Below, piece by piece: positions 21,895-34,600 of a stretch of DNA of 64,000 bases; positions within the stretch are counted from its first letter, which is position 1, and each line of letters starts with the position of its first letter. The stretch comes from Shewanella phaeophyticola (GTDB taxonomy: Bacteria; Pseudomonadota; Gammaproteobacteria; Enterobacterales; Shewanellaceae). The stretch spans positions 2,976,001 through 3,040,000 of the forward strand of contig NZ_JAODOQ010000001.1 in NCBI RefSeq assembly GCF_025398315.1, in the 5' to 3' direction. The position numbers were made by a program, and so were the translations under genes. The notes below the pieces were generated by a model, which did no database searches, was not told the origin of the DNA, and saw only the letters and a list, made by a program, of their open reading frames with translations.

Positions 21895-23149
21895 TTAACC
21901 GTATACAGGGAACTTAGCACACAACGCCAATACTTGGCCTTTAACGCGCTCAATGACATCAGTGTTAGATGCATCATCTAAAATGTCACAAATCCAGGTT
22001 GTCAGCTCTTTCGCTTCAGCTTCTTTAAAGCCGCGGCGCGTAATTGCTGGTGAACCGATACGGATACCCGATGTCACAAACGGTGAACGTGGATCGTTAG
22101 GCACAGAGTTTTTATTAACCGTAATGTTGGCACTGCCTAAAGCCGCGTCAGCTTCTTTACCGGTTAAGTCGCGACCGATTAAGTCAACCAACATTAAGTG
22201 GTTTTCAGTACCGCCAGAAACGATTTTGTAACCGCGGGCTAAAAACACTTCAACCATGGCTTTGGCATTTTTAACCACTTGCTGCTGATATACTGTAAAC
22301 TCTGGCTCTAAAGCTTCTTTAAATGCGACCGCTTTACCCGCGATAACATGCATTAATGGATCACCCTGGCCACCAGGGAATACCGCAGAGTTTAACTTTT
22401 TGTATAAGTCTTCATCGTCAGCTGCAGAAATAATAATGCCGCCACGAGTAGACAGCTAATGTTTTATGCGTAGTTGAAGTTACAACGTGTGCATGAGGTA
22501 CTGGCGTAGGATACACACCAGCGGCAATTAAGCCTGCAACGTGTGCCATATCAACAAATAGGTAAGCACCAATTTTATCTGCAATTTCACGCATTTTAGC
22601 CCAGTCAACAATACCTGAGTAAGCAGAGAAACCGCCAATCATCATCTTAGGCTTATGCTCAACCGCTAAGCGTTCCATTTCGTCATAGTCAATTTTACCA
22701 GACTCGTCGATACCGTAGGGAATGATGTTGTAAAGTTTGCCAGAAAAGTTAACTGGAGAACCGTGCGTTAAATGGCCACCGTGGGCTAAGTTCATGCCTA
22801 ACACTGTGTCACCTGGCTGTAATAACGCCATGAATACTGCACTGTTTGCTTGTGAACCAGAGTGTGGTTGCACGTTAGCGTAAGTGGCGCCAAATAACTC
22901 TTTTGCACGCTCGATTGCTAATGTTTCAACAACATCAACATACTCACACCCACCATAGTAACGCTTACCTGGATAACCTTCAGCATACTTGTTTGTTAAC
23001 TGAGAACCTTGCGCTTCCATCACACGTGGACTGGTATAGTTTTCAGACGCAATCAATTCGATGTGCTCTTCTTGACGACAAGTTTCATCTTCAATGGCTT
23101 TAAATAATTCTGGATCGTAATCCGCAATATTCATCGCTTTTTTCAACAT
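21895..23149 (-). CDS. glyA: Serine hydroxymethyltransferase (frameshifted at about 22448-22453)
   Basis: PLP enzyme interconverting serine and glycine and loading tetrahydrofolate with one-carbon units. Together the two frames cover the full 417 residues. Visible are [62 protein letters not shown] and the PLP lysine in [10 protein letters not shown]. Immediately after THKTLA the family has GPRGG; here the frame shifts to VYSWRHYY and stops. The other frame continues with [25 protein letters not shown] and [13 protein letters not shown] to the C-terminus. Expected GGTCCTCGT is replaced by GTCTACTCGT (+1). As glyA is near-essential, this is almost surely a sequence error at a GGWCC site. Confidence 0.93.
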
Positions 23150-23412
23150 GGTAGCTCCAACATCATTATCTATATAGTAAGGTTGCGCGGTATTCTACTC
23201 TGCAACGATAATTATTCACAGTATAAACAACATGAAATTCACTGTGTTCTCAATACAAAACGATTCATGTTGAATAGCTAATACACTGCCAATCCCCTCA
23301 GCGCTATGCACATAAATAAAGCCACAACTGAAAACCTGCAAACGACAGTTGAGTTACGCAAAGAATACAGTAGAATTATCAGCATCATTGTTGACAATTA
23401 GACTGAATAAAC

Positions 23413-25081
23413 ATGGCTCAATTTGTATATAGCATGCTTCGAGTGGGCAAGATTGTTCCACCTAAAAAGCAAATTTTAAAAGACATTTCGTTAAGCTTTT
23501 TCCCTGGCGCAAAAATTGGTGTACTCGGTTTAAACGGCTCAGGTAAATCAACTTTATTACGAGTTATGGCAGGGCTTGATACCGAAATTGAAGGTGAAGC
23601 ACGCCCAATGCAGGGGCTAAAAATTGGTTATTTACCGCAAGAGCCGCGCTTAAATGAGCAGCAAACAGTACGTGAAGCCATTGAAGAAGCGGTAAGTGAA
23701 GCTAAAAATGCCTTAACCCGCCTTGATGAAGTCTATGCCGCCTACGCAGAACCAGACGCCGATTTTGATGCGCTAGCAAAAGAACAAGGCGAGCTTGAAG
23801 CGATTATTCAATCGCAAGATGCGCATAACCTTGAACATATTTTAGAGCGTGCCGCCAATGCCCTGCGTTTACCTGAATGGGATGCAAAGATTGAAGTGCT
23901 ATCAGGTGGTGAACGTCGCCGTGTCGCAATTTGCCGTCTGCTTCTTGAAAAACCAGAAATGTTGTTACTTGATGAACCAACAAACCACTTAGACGCGGAG
24001 TCAGTGGCGTGGTTAGAACATTTTTTACAAGAGTATAACGGCACCGTAGTGGCCATTACCCATGACCGTTACTTCTTAGATAACGCAGCCGGTTGGATTT
24101 TGGAGCTTGACCGCGGTGAAGGTATTCCGTGGGAAGGTAATTACTCGTCTTGGCTTGAGCAAAAAGATGCACGTTTACAGCAAGAATCATCTACAGAAAG
24201 CGCGCGCCAAAAAACCATTGCTAAAGAATTAGAATGGGTTCGCCAAGGTGCTAAAGGTCGTCAATCTAAAGGCAAGGCTCGTATGGCACGCTTTGAAGAG
24301 CTGAATACCAATGACTATCAAAAACGCAACGAAACTAACGAATTGTTTATTCCACCAGGACTCTCGTTTAGGGGACAAGGTTATCGAAGTGAATAATCTC
24401 ACCAAGTCTTACGGTGACCGAGTATTAATTGATAACCTTAGCTTTACCGTACCTAAAGGTGCGATTGTCGGCATTATCGGTGCTAACGGTGCAGGTAAAT
24501 CAACATTATTTAAAATGATTTCAGGTGCTGAGCAGCCAGACAGCGGCAGTATTTCTGTTGGCGACTCAGTGCAAATTGCATCGGTTGAGCAGTTCCGTGA
24601 CTCTATGAATGATAAAAATACCGTCTGGCAAGAAATCTCAGGTGGCCTTGATATCATGCGGATCAACAATACCGAAGTCCCTAGTCGCGCTTATGTAGGC
24701 CGCTTTAACTTCCGTGGTGGAGATCAACAAAAGATCATTGGTACATTATCAGGTGGTGAGCGAAACCGTGTTCACTTAGCTAAGCTCTTACAAGCTGGCG
24801 GTAACGTATTATTACTCGATGAGCCAACCAACGACTTAGACGTAGAAACATTACGTGCACTTGAAGAAGCACTACTTGAATTTCCAGGGTGTGCCATGGT
24901 TATTTCCCATGACCGTTGGTTCCTCGACCGTATCGCAACTCATATTTTAGACTACCGTGATGAAGGTCAAGTGAACTTCTATGAAGGTAACTACACTGAA
25001 TATTCAAACTGGCTTAAAAATACAATGGGCACCGATGTCGTTGAACCGCACCGATTAAAATATAAACGTATTAACAAGTAA
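23413..25081 (+). CDS. ettA: Energy-dependent translational throttle protein EttA (frameshifted at about 24358-24363)
   Basis: ABC-F ATPase that binds the ribosomal E site and gates the first elongation step by ATP/ADP ratio. About 555 residues across two frames. ABC1 has GLNGSGKSTL (Walker A, about 39), LSGGERRRVAI and LLLDEPTNHLDAES. The linker/arm includes KELEWVRQGAKGRQSKGKARMARFEEL. ABC2 has GANGAGKSTL, LSGGERNRVHL and LLLDEPTNDLD, and the tail ends RLKYKRINK. The break is at NELFIPPGP-R: expected GGACCTCGT reads GGACTCTCGT (+1). The protein is otherwise perfect. It is divergent from glyA. Confidence 0.95.
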
Positions 25082-25114
25082 CGTTTGATTCATTTATAAG
25101 TAACAATTGTGTGT

Positions 25115-25145
25115 AAAACAGAGACTTCGGTCTCTGTTTTGTTTT
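25115..25145 (+). terminator. Terminator of ettA
   Basis: AAAACAGAGAC and GTCTCTGTTTT form an 11-bp stem capped by a TTCG tetraloop, followed by GTTTT. About 35 bases past the ettA stop. Confidence 0.93.
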
Positions 25146-25382
25146 ATACCGGTTTATTTCCGTTTATATTTGTAAATTTTCAATATAAACTCGAAGCTAT
25201 ATCTGCATGTGTCAAAATTTTGTCAATTTATTGTGAGCTAAGCATCACAATCTGTTTGTAAAGGCAAAATAACTTAAGTATTATAAATTATTAACGGATT
25301 ATTTTGCTCTTTGCTGATTACACTCAGCGTATTACAGAGTGTCGATGGTTCCAGCTTGTAGAGAAATATAATGGAGAGATCA

Positions 25383-26618
25383 GTGAGATACGGTTCAATT
25401 AGCCTTGCTTTATTGTGCTTATACGCAAGTAATTCATTTGCGGCACTCGAAGTCATCACCAAATCAGAAAAACAGACACTTAACCAAATCGAAACCGAGT
25501 ATGATATCGACAGTCTGCTGATCAATGTTAATGACAAATTCTCTCAACTTAACAAGAAAGCCTATGACGTTGAAGGGCTTAAAAAAGCCATCGCATCAGA
25601 ACAGCAACGTTATGATGAATTAATCGAAGGGTTACCAGAGGCTATCCGCACAAAGATAACCTTGCCAAACACTTACAAGCAAATTGAAGAGTCAGTCACT
25701 TTAGTTGATGAGTTAACCCTAAAAGCAGAACAAGACAGCAAGCGCCTTGAGGCTGAAAAAGAAGAAATCCTGTCTGAATACGAATCCATCAATAAACAGC
25801 GTGCGACCAAAAGTCAGCAGTTGTTTAAGCTTAAAACTGATATTACTAACCGCTTGATTGCTGACCTATCAAGATCAAGTAGCACTTTGCCAATTAATAT
25901 CAATGGTTCGACGGAGTGTTCTAAATACCAAACGATTGCTGATTGTTTAAAAGAATCAAAAAGCAGTATTTTAAGCAGTACCCGTAATGAATCGCCCTTT
26001 TTAAATGATAAAAGTGTGCTGCTTTCTTACGAAGTCATCGACGCCAACATGAACATGAAAGGCGGTTTACAATATAAAGTGGCCATGAAGTTCAAGCCAT
26101 CTTATAACAACAAAATCGATGAAATGCTTAATGAACAACTAGGCTTAAAATCGGCCATGGTCACATTAGTCAGTAACGTGCCTGCAGATTGGTTTGTTAA
26201 TGGTGTAAAAGTCGGTACCGGTAAAAAGTTGTTCCACGAAATTCCATTAGGCAAGCATGGCATTTTGGCCTCTTACCAAGACCAAGACCAATCAAGTGTC
26301 GAAAACATTGAAGGTAATGGTGTATTTAACTACAAGTTCAACAACGTTAAAACAGAAAAAGCGCCAAGCAGCCAAACACCATCTGTAGTGGCAGAGCTAC
26401 CTAAGGGGATCCTCAAGCCAACAGCAAAAGCAACCCCAAAAACCGCTGACAAACCTAAAGCGAAATACACGCTGTTTTCAGACCAAACCAGCATTAAACT
26501 CAGTGATGAAGACGCTAAAAAGACCTCTTCAGACAAAGGCTACGAATACTTTATGGGTGTTTCACCTGCCACTAAAAAGCAAAATATTGAGTTTACAAAC
26601 GAGCCTATCGAAAAGTAA
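25383..26618 (+). CDS. Uncharacterised exported coiled-coil protein with a PEGA-like segment
   Basis: About 411 residues, no family recognised with certainty. A signal peptide (SISLALLCLYASNSFA, cleavage before ALEV) sends it to the periplasm. Residues about 30-165 are highly charged and heptad-rich (ETEYDIDSLLINVNDKFSQL...EAEKEEILSEYESINKQ), predicting a long coiled coil. About 280-320 reads VTLVSNVPADWFVNGVKVGTGKKLFHEIPLGKHGI, which resembles a PEGA/carbohydrate-binding-like beta unit. The last 80 residues are Pro/Lys/Thr-rich and probably disordered. GTG 25383 is favoured as start because GGAGAG lies five bases upstream; ATG 25371 in frame is the alternative. It sits alone between two terminators. 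Confidence 0.75.
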   Translation: MRYGSISLALLCLYASNSFAALEVITKSEKQTLNQIETEYDIDSLLINVNDKFSQLNKKAYDVEGLKKAIASEQQRYDELIEGLPEAIRTKITLPNTYKQIEESVTLVDELTLKAEQDSKRLEAEKEEILSEYESINKQRATKSQQLFKLKTDITNRLIADLSRSSSTLPININGSTECSKYQTIADCLKESKSSILSSTRNESPFLNDKSVLLSYEVIDANMNMKGGLQYKVAMKFKPSYNNKIDEMLNEQLGLKSAMVTLVSNVPADWFVNGVKVGTGKKLFHEIPLGKHGILASYQDQDQSSVENIEGNGVFNYKFNNVKTEKAPSSQTPSVVAELPKGILKPTAKATPKTADKPKAKYTLFSDQTSIKLSDEDAKKTSSDKGYEYFMGVSPATKKQNIEFTNEPIEK

Positions 26619-26641
26619 GCCTTAACACTTTGCTAAACCTT

Positions 26642-26670
26642 AAAGCCATATCATTCGATATGGCTTTTTT
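26642..26670 (+). terminator. Terminator of the exported coiled-coil gene
   Basis: AAAGCCATATC and GATATGGCTTT pair around ATTC, then TTT GTTG. About 25 bases past the stop at 26618. Confidence 0.9.
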
Positions 26671-26822
26671 GTTGCGCTAAATAAAACTAAGTGCCTTGTT
26701 ACAAACAAAACCAAAAGCTTTACATTACTTTACGATAAATTTTACAAAACATAATTACAATATGGCCATATGCTAATTCACAATTTGCGTGCCCTGCGCA
26801 TTGTTTATAGAGAATTCCCAAC

Positions 26823-27926
26823 ATGATTAAGAAACTCGGCTTAAATACGTTTTCAGCAGCCTTTGTGATCGTCGCCTGCAGCGTATTAAGTCCCCATGTT
26901 TTTGCAGCCTCTAAGCCTCAACGGGTTGAAAAAATTATCCCCGTTATGACAGCAAATGTTGAACAACATGAGTTATCACAGTCAGTCACACTGATTGGTA
27001 AACTCGTCGCCACCGACTCAGTGATGATTGCACCGCAAGTTGGCGGTAAAATCGCTTCCATTGAAGTGACCTCTAACCAACATGTCAGCAAAGGGCAAAC
27101 CTTGCTCTCTCTTGATAACAGCAAAGCGAAAGCCAATGTATTAGAAGCGCAGGCTTACCACAAAGATGAACTACGTAAACTCAACGAGTTTTTAAAACTT
27201 ATCAACGTTAACGCCATTACTCAAACCGAAATTGAAGCACAAAAAGCCAGTGTCGACATTGCCCTCGCCCGCCTGCAATCAACACAAACCGATTTGGCCT
27301 ACCACACAGTAACCGCCCCTTTTAGCGGTAATACCGGCTTGGTCAATTTTAGCCGAGGCAAAATGGTCAGTATGAATGAAGAGTTACTGTCACTAGATGA
27401 TTTATCAGTACTGCAATTAGATTTACAAGTGCCAGAACAATACTTGTCACTTTTGAGCACAGGTATGCCGGTTAGTGCCAGTAGCAGAGCATGGGCAAAC
27501 ACTACCTTTACCGGCAACATCATTGCAATTGACCCAAGAGTTAACTCGCAAACGCTTAACTTAAACATTCGTAGCCAATTTGATAATAAAAATGGCCAAC
27601 TAAAACCCGGCATGATGATGTCTGCAACGTTAATTTTTCCGAGCGTTTCAGCCCCTATCGTTCCAGTACAGGCGCTTGAGTACTCAGGCACTAAACGATT
27701 TGTTTACGTCATCAACCAAGACAATGTCGCCCAGCGTAAAGAAGTCGTATTAGGCGCAAGGATCAAAGATGAAGTGTTGATTGAGTCTGGCGTCAGTATT
27801 GGCGATAGCATCGTAGTTCAAGGGCTAGTGAATATGCGCGACGGGGTTAAAGTGAATGACCTGAGCAAATCAATAAAAACGACACAAAACGACACAAAAG
27901 TATTGTCAGATCAGGAGCATAAATAA
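26823..27926 (+). CDS. RND efflux periplasmic adaptor (membrane fusion protein)
   Basis: Bridges the inner-membrane RND pump to an outer-membrane channel. It is 367 residues: an N-terminal signal/anchor (about 5-28), a lipoyl-like half (SVMIAPQVGGKIASIEVTSNQHVSKGQTLLSLD), an alpha-hairpin (about 95-150), a second lipoyl half (YHTVTAPFSGNTGLVNFSRGKMV), a beta-barrel and a C-terminal membrane-proximal domain (VPVQALEYSGTKRFVYVINQDNVAQRKEVVLGAR). There is no lipobox Cys at a signal cleavage site, so it is probably not a lipoprotein. Its stop overlaps the pump start (TAATG), so the pair is co-translated. No outer-membrane component is adjacent. Confidence 0.92.
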   Translation: MIKKLGLNTFSAAFVIVACSVLSPHVFAASKPQRVEKIIPVMTANVEQHELSQSVTLIGKLVATDSVMIAPQVGGKIASIEVTSNQHVSKGQTLLSLDNSKAKANVLEAQAYHKDELRKLNEFLKLINVNAITQTEIEAQKASVDIALARLQSTQTDLAYHTVTAPFSGNTGLVNFSRGKMVSMNEELLSLDDLSVLQLDLQVPEQYLSLLSTGMPVSASSRAWANTTFTGNIIAIDPRVNSQTLNLNIRSQFDNKNGQLKPGMMMSATLIFPSVSAPIVPVQALEYSGTKRFVYVINQDNVAQRKEVVLGARIKDEVLIESGVSIGDSIVVQGLVNMRDGVKVNDLSKSIKTTQNDTKVLSDQEHK

Positions 27927-30900
27927 TGTGGTTAAGTGATACTGCAGTTAAGCGTCCTGTTGTCGCTATTGTACTTAGCTTGCTCCTTTGCGTATTTGGT
28001 ATGGTGTCGTTTTCTAAGCTGGCTGTTCGGGAAATGCCAGATGTGCAAAACCCAGTGGTCACCGTAATGACAACGTACAGTGGCGCCTCGGCCACCATTA
28101 TGGAAAGTAAAATAACCAAAACGATTGAGGATGAACTCACCGGGATCAGTGGCATTGATGAAATCACCTCAACTACACGTAATGGTATGTCGCGTATTTC
28201 GATTGAGTTTGAGCTCGGTTGGAATTTAACTGAAGGTGTCAGTGACGTTCGTGATGCCGTGGCCAAAGCGCAGCGCCGCTTACCCGATGAAGCTGACGAT
28301 CCTATTGTGTCTAAAGATAACGGCACTGGAGAACCGTCGATTTACGTCAATTTAAGCTCTGAAAACATGGACCGTACGCAATTAACTGACTATGCCCAAC
28401 GTGTTTTAGAAGACAGGTTTAGCCTCATTACCGGCGTAAGTTCAGTGAATATTTCTGGTGCTTTATACAAGGTCATGTATGTGCAATTAAAGCCACAACT
28501 GATGGCGGGCAGAAATGTGACCACCAGCGACATTATCAATGCCCTCAATACTGAAAACCTTGAAACACCGGGTGGTGAGGTTAGAAATGACACTACTGTC
28601 ATGTCAGTGCGCACCAAACGTTTATATTTTAGCCCCGAAGACTTTGAATACCTTGTGGTGCACACCGCATCAGATGGTACTGCGATATACCTTAAAGATG
28701 TCGCCAATGTGTTCATTGGTGCCAAAAACGAAGACTCCACCTTTAAAAGTAACGGTATCGTTAACCTCAGCTTAGGGATTGTGCCGCAGTCAGATGCTAA
28801 TCCACTGGACATTTCAAGGCAAGTACAACAAGAGGTTGACAAGGTACAAGGCTTCTTACCTACAGGGACCCATTTAGTGGTCGACTACGATGCCAACGTA
28901 TTTATCGACCGCTCAATCAGCGAGGTATACAACACGCTGTTGATAACTGGGGTACTGGTGGTGTTGGTACTGTATATTTTTATCGGACAAGTCAGAGCAA
29001 CGTTAATTCCAGCTGTGACTGTTCCGGTGTCTCTCATCGCTGCATTTATGGCAGCTTACAGCTTGGGCTACACCATTAACTTATTAACACTTATGGCACT
29101 AATCTTGGCCATTGGTTTAGTGGTCGACGATGCAATTGTGGTGGTTGAGAATATTTTCCATCATATCGAAAAAGGCGAGCAACCCATACTTGCCGCTTAC
29201 AAAGGGACACGAGAAGTGGGCTTTGCGGTAATTTCAACCACACTAGTACTGGTGATGGTCTTTTTACCTATTTCCTTTATGGATGGCATGGTTGGCCTTT
29301 TATTTACCGAATTTTCAGTAATGTTAGCCATGTCAGTGATATTTTCATCACTTATTGCGCTGACACTCACGCCCGTAATGGGCAGCAAATTACTCAAAGC
29401 CAATGTGAATAAAAACCGCTTTAACCAATGGGTAGACCGGGGATTTTCTCGGTTAGAACACAATTATCGTCGTATGGTTAGTTTGGCGCTAACATGGCGT
29501 GTCGCGGCGCCTGTCGTTATTTTATCGTGTATTGCAGGCAGTTACTTTTTAATGCAACAAGTGCCATCGCAACTTTCACCGCAAGAAGACCGAGGGGTGC
29601 TTTTTGCCTTTATCAAAGGGGCTGAAGGCACCAGTTATAATCGTATGGTTGCCAACATGGACATTGTTGAAAGTCGCTTATTACCATTATTGGGACAGGG
29701 CGTTGTGAAATCATTTAGCGTAGAAGCTCCCGCCTTTGGTGGCCGCGCAGGCGATCAAACTGGCTTTGCGATTATTCAGCTAGAAGATTGGGCCGACCGC
29801 GACATCGATATTAAACAAGCATTAGGGTTAATTAGCCAAACTTTAAAAGATATTCCTGATGTAATGATTCGCCCTATGCTGCCAGGGTTTAGAGGTAGAT
29901 CAAGTGAACCCGTTGAATTCGTGCTTGGCGGCTCTGATTACGCTGAATTGTTTAAATGGGCGCAAATTATACAGCAAGAAGCCGATGCCAGCCCCATGCT
30001 AGAAGGTGCCGATTTAGATTATGCTGAAACCACACCCGAGCTTGTGGTTTCAGTGGATAAACAGCGCGCCGCCGAATTAGGCATTAGCGTATCAGAAATA
30101 TCAACCACCCTTGAAATCATGTTAGGCGGTCGCAGCGAAACCACTTTTGTAGAGCGAGGCGAAGAATACGATGTGTACCTTCGTGGCAACGAAAACAGTT
30201 TTAATAGTGTTAGCGACCTCAGTAAAATTTACTTTAGAAGCTCAAGGGGCGAACTCATTACCCTAGACACAGTCACCCATGTAGAAGAAATTGCCTCACC
30301 ACAACGGTTAAGCCATACCAATAAACAAAAGTCGATCACCATCAAAGCAAACTTAGGTGAAGACTATACACTGGGTGAAGCCCTAGACTATTTAGAGCAA
30401 CGTGCAATTGAAATATTACCTACCGAGATTTCAATTGCTTATACAGGCGAGTCAAAAGACTTTAAAGAAAATCAAAGTGGGGTATTGGTAGTATTTGCCC
30501 TTGCCTTACTGATTGCTTATTTGGTCTTAGCAGCCCAATTTGAAAGCTTTATTAATCCAGCCGTGGTGATGTTTACCGTACCGATGGGAATTTTTGGTGG
30601 CTTTATTGGCCTAGCGCTCACTAATCAAGGCATGAACATATACAGCCAAATTGGCATGATCATGTTAATCGGCATGGTGACTAAAAATGGCATTTTAATT
30701 GTTGAATTTGCCAACCAGTTACGCGATCGTGGCTTTGCACTTGATACCGCCATTATTGATGCTTCTGCACGTCGGTTACGCCCCATTTTAATGACCGCCT
30801 TTACCACCTTAATTGGCGCAATTCCGTTGATTATGTCAACAGGTGCTGGCAGCGAAAGCCGCATCGCAGTGGGAACTGTGATATTCTCCGGCATGGCATT

Positions 30901-31029
30901 TGCTACTTTTGTAACCTTATTGGTAATCCCAGCCATGTACCGTTTAATCTCGGTTTCAACTCACTCCCCGGGTATGTTGAAGCCCAATTGAATGACGCCA
31001 TTGCCGCACAAACGGCACAACAGCCTTAA
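27926..31029 (+). CDS. RND efflux permease, HAE1 type (frameshifted near its C-terminus, about 30966-30976)
   Basis: Proton-driven inner-membrane drug exporter. About 1030 residues with the AcrB-like plan: TM1 (about 11-28), porter loop 1, TM2-6 with the proton-relay motif GLVVDDAIVVVENIFHH (about 395-410), porter loop 2 (FSVEAPAFGGRAGDQTGFAIIQL), TM8-12 and the late MVTKNGILIVEFANQLRDRG. The substrate is not readable. As written the frame ends at 30991 with THSPGMLKPN. One base missing in GGGTATG would give HSPGYVEAQLNDAIAAQTAQQP with a stop at 31027-31029, which looks like the family tail. I use that end. Confidence 0.9.
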
Positions 31030-31046
31030 TTAACATAGGTGTGATA

Positions 31047-31520
31047 ATGACTAACATTGCAGTATTTGTAGACGTACAAAATATTTATTACACCTGTAAA
31101 CAAGGCTTTGGCCGCTCATTTAATTACCGCGCACTGTATCAACAATTAGCAAAGCGCGGTCACATTAGCCATGCCATCGCTTATGCGATAGCCCCAGCCG
31201 ATGACGGACAAATAAAGTTTCAAGATGCCTTAAAACATATTGGGTTTACGGTAAAAACTAAGCCTTATATTCAACGAAGTGATGGCTCAGCCAAAGGCGA
31301 TTGGGATGTGGGGATCACCATCGACATGCTCGAGATAGCCCCAACGGTTGATGAAGTAATCTTGTTGTCTGGCGACGGTGACTTTGATCTATTATTGAAA
31401 AAAATAAACCAAAGCAGCCAATGCTACACTCATGTTATTAGTGTTGAACGCTTAACGGCCAAGTCGCTCAGTGATCAATGCCAGCAATTTACCCCTATAG
31501 ACAACACGTTATTGTTGTAA
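31047..31520 (+). CDS. NYN domain (LabA/DUF88-type) protein, putative ribonuclease
   Basis: 157 residues from ATG 31047, preceded by AGGTG; a GTG six bases earlier is less likely. It has the PIN-like NYN fold: FVDVQNIYYTC with the first acidic residue (about 8), KGDWDVGITIDMLEIAP with the central Asp cluster (about 85-100), and VILLSGDGDFDLLLKKI with GDGDFD (about 112-117). These four acidic positions would bind a metal for RNA cleavage. Family members are bacterial RNases or RNA-associated proteins of mostly unknown target. It lies 17 bases after the RND pump and may be co-transcribed with it, though no functional link is evident. Confidence 0.85.
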   Translation: MTNIAVFVDVQNIYYTCKQGFGRSFNYRALYQQLAKRGHISHAIAYAIAPADDGQIKFQDALKHIGFTVKTKPYIQRSDGSAKGDWDVGITIDMLEIAPTVDEVILLSGDGDFDLLLKKINQSSQCYTHVISVERLTAKSLSDQCQQFTPIDNTLLL

Positions 31521-31640
31521 TAATTTGCGCCTAAGCCTTATTTAAGATACAACTTATCGACAGTTTTTTTTACAATACCTCATATCGAATAATGAGTTGA
31601 ACTAACACGATAAACATCGTTGCTGAAGATAAGGTTTTTA

Positions 31641-34600
31641 ATGGGTTTCTTTTTTCGCAAATTAATACATAACCTATGTGGAATATTAATTTCACTTTCC
31701 ATTATATTCAGTGTCTCAGCAAATCAATATCAAATTGAACGCTTAAATATTTCTGACGGTTTACCATCAGCATTAGTGACAATGATCTATCAGCAAAAAA
31801 ATGGTTTTTTATGGTTTGCGACTGATTCAGGAGTAAGCCGCTACGATGGACAAGAGTTTATTCACTTCCAATTTTCTCCGGGCGCTAAAAGACATATATC
31901 CAATAATTTTGTTACCGATGTGATTGAAGATAGCCAGGGAAATATTTGGTTTGCTACTGAAGATGGGCTAAATCAATTAAACCCAGACGATCAATTAACC
32001 ACTTATCCATTAAGTTCTGAACCATTCGACCAAAATACCAATTGGATAACGAAACTCTACCAAGACTCAAGCAATCATTTATGGGTAGGTACCGGTAGCG
32101 GATTACAATTTAAATCGGCCAACTCGACTCAATTCACTGCGATTCCTTTATACCTCAATCAACAAAAAATCGCCGTAGAAACCTCAATTTACAGTATTGT
32201 TGCTGACCAACAACAGCGGTTATGGGTAGGCACTGATTTTGGCTTAGCCGTGTTAGAACCAAACACTCACGCATTGCACTTATTTGAGCCCAATATGGCT
32301 GACAATAACAGTAATGAAGCACCTATGCCTATTGCTGCCAAAACGTTATTTAACGACTACATACTCAGCAGTGAAGTGGCCGACGATGGAATAATTTGGT
32401 TTGGTACACAAAATTATGGCTTAATCCGCTTTAAACCTTTAGATAAAAGCTATCGGCACTATTATGCTCAAGCCAAGCCACAACAAGGCACTATAGAGAG
32501 TAATTATATCAGTAGTATTGCCGTTGAGAATTCACAAACGATTTGGGTAAGCACTAATAAAGGTGTTGGGGTGCTTTCGCTAGCCACTGACACATTTGCT
32601 TGGATTACGTCCCAAGCCTTTAATGAGCACTCCTTACCAAGCGACTTTGTCGATGACGTATTTATTGATTCATCAGGCCTTGTCTGGTTTGCATCGACTC
32701 AAGGTGTGGCATATTACAGCCCCTTAAAACAGGCCAGTCGAATGTATAAACCGTTAGCGAATAATTCTGAATTATCGGGAGAAAATGTTTTTGCTCTTTC
32801 GGTCAACAAACAACATCACGTTTGGGTGGCATCTAACAATGGTTTAGATATTATAGATTTACAGAAAAAACAAGCCACTTTATCCCCTCTAACCAATGAG
32901 TCAGATAATACATTAACGGGCAGTATTTGGAACGTACAAGTTGATGACGCTAACAATGTATGGGCATCGCATGAAAAAGGATTAAGTTATTTCGGTGCTA
33001 ACAGTAAGCAAGTCACCCACTTCAGTAATGCGCCTGGCAATCCTTATGGGTTTCCTAATACCGACTTTTACACCGTCACGCCTGACAATAAAGGGAACGT
33101 TTGGGTAACCGGCTATTTAAATGCTGGCGTCATGTTATTTAGCCCAACTGAAGGATTACTAAAGCATTATTTTAATAATAATGAAAACCTCTATACTTCT
33201 GGCGGTAATTTCACCTTTGATGCGATTATTATTGATACTGGAGAATTATGGCTTGCTACCACTAATGGCATTTTTATTATTGATTCAAACAGCGATAAAA
33301 CAACACACTTAAGCTTAGGTAATGACCGCGAAAATATTCGAATAAGCGGCATTTACCAAGATGAGCAAGGCATTATTTGGGCGTCCACTCAAGGGCTTGG
33401 TTTAGCTAAAATCACCCCAACTACCAAAGAAAATACCCCATACAATATTGAATACATTACCCGCAAAGACGGCCTAACTGATAATCGTCTTAAAGCTGTA
33501 ACCGGAGATTCTCAAGGTAATTTATGGATTACCAGTCGCCAAATGTTAACGCAATACGATATCCAAACAGGCACTATCACCCATTACCCAAGTGCAATTA
33601 ATCATAGTAATTTAATTTTTAACGAAGCAGCGATAAGCTTGACTGGTAATCAACTTGTTATGGGCTCGAATAAAGGTTTAATTCAAATTGATATCACCCA
33701 AATTAGTCAAAATCATTTTATTCCACCAGTGCACATTACCGCTGCTAATATCGCCAATAAATCTTTCGTCAATATCAACAACAATAAAGCCGTTGAAGCT
33801 GTCACAGTGGATTATGATCATAATATGATTCAGTTTTCATTTGCATCATTAGATTTCACCGCTCCTGAACAAAATAAATTTCGCTTTATGCTCGAAGGTT
33901 TTGATCAAGACTGGATTACCACCCAACAACACAATGCCATGTACACCAACCTCCCCGCCGGTGACTATACCTTTAAAGTACAAAGCACTAATAGCGATGG
34001 GATCTGGAGCCCCAAACAGGCAGAATTTGCTTTTAGTATCAATCAAGCATGGTGGTTTTACGCGTTAATAACCTTAGCCATTACCGTTTGTTTAATGTTG
34101 ATGTTATTTGTGTTGTCTCGATTTAAACAAATTAAAGAGTTAAGCAACCGCGCCAATTACGACAGCTTAACCGGATTAGCTAATCGCTTTTATTTTAATC
34201 AACAGTTATCAAGGTTAATTAACACCCCCAACCAAGCCTCAGCGGTCGTGTTTATCGATTTAGATCATTTTAAAGAAGTGAATGATTCTATGGGACACGA
34301 CATTGGTGATGAACTCATTATCCAAGTGGCTAACCGCTTACAGCACTGCTTAAAACATCAAGATGTACTAGCCCGCTTAGGCGGTGATGAGTTTGCGTTA
34401 ATTATTCAATATGAACCAGATGAAAATAGACTTAACCAAGATTTAGTCAATATTATCGAACGGATCCGAACCTCACTGAACGCGGGCTATCAAATCAATG
34501 AGTTTTGGTTAAACAGTTCTGCCAGTATAGGTGTTGCCTGTTATCCACATGACGGTAAAGATGCAAAAACATTATTAAAGCATGCGGATACGGCTATGTA

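Noticed and set aside
23150..23412. Glycine riboswitch or small RNA between glyA and ettA
   Set aside because: No conserved riboswitch core or terminator-like structure; it looks like an ordinary divergent promoter region.
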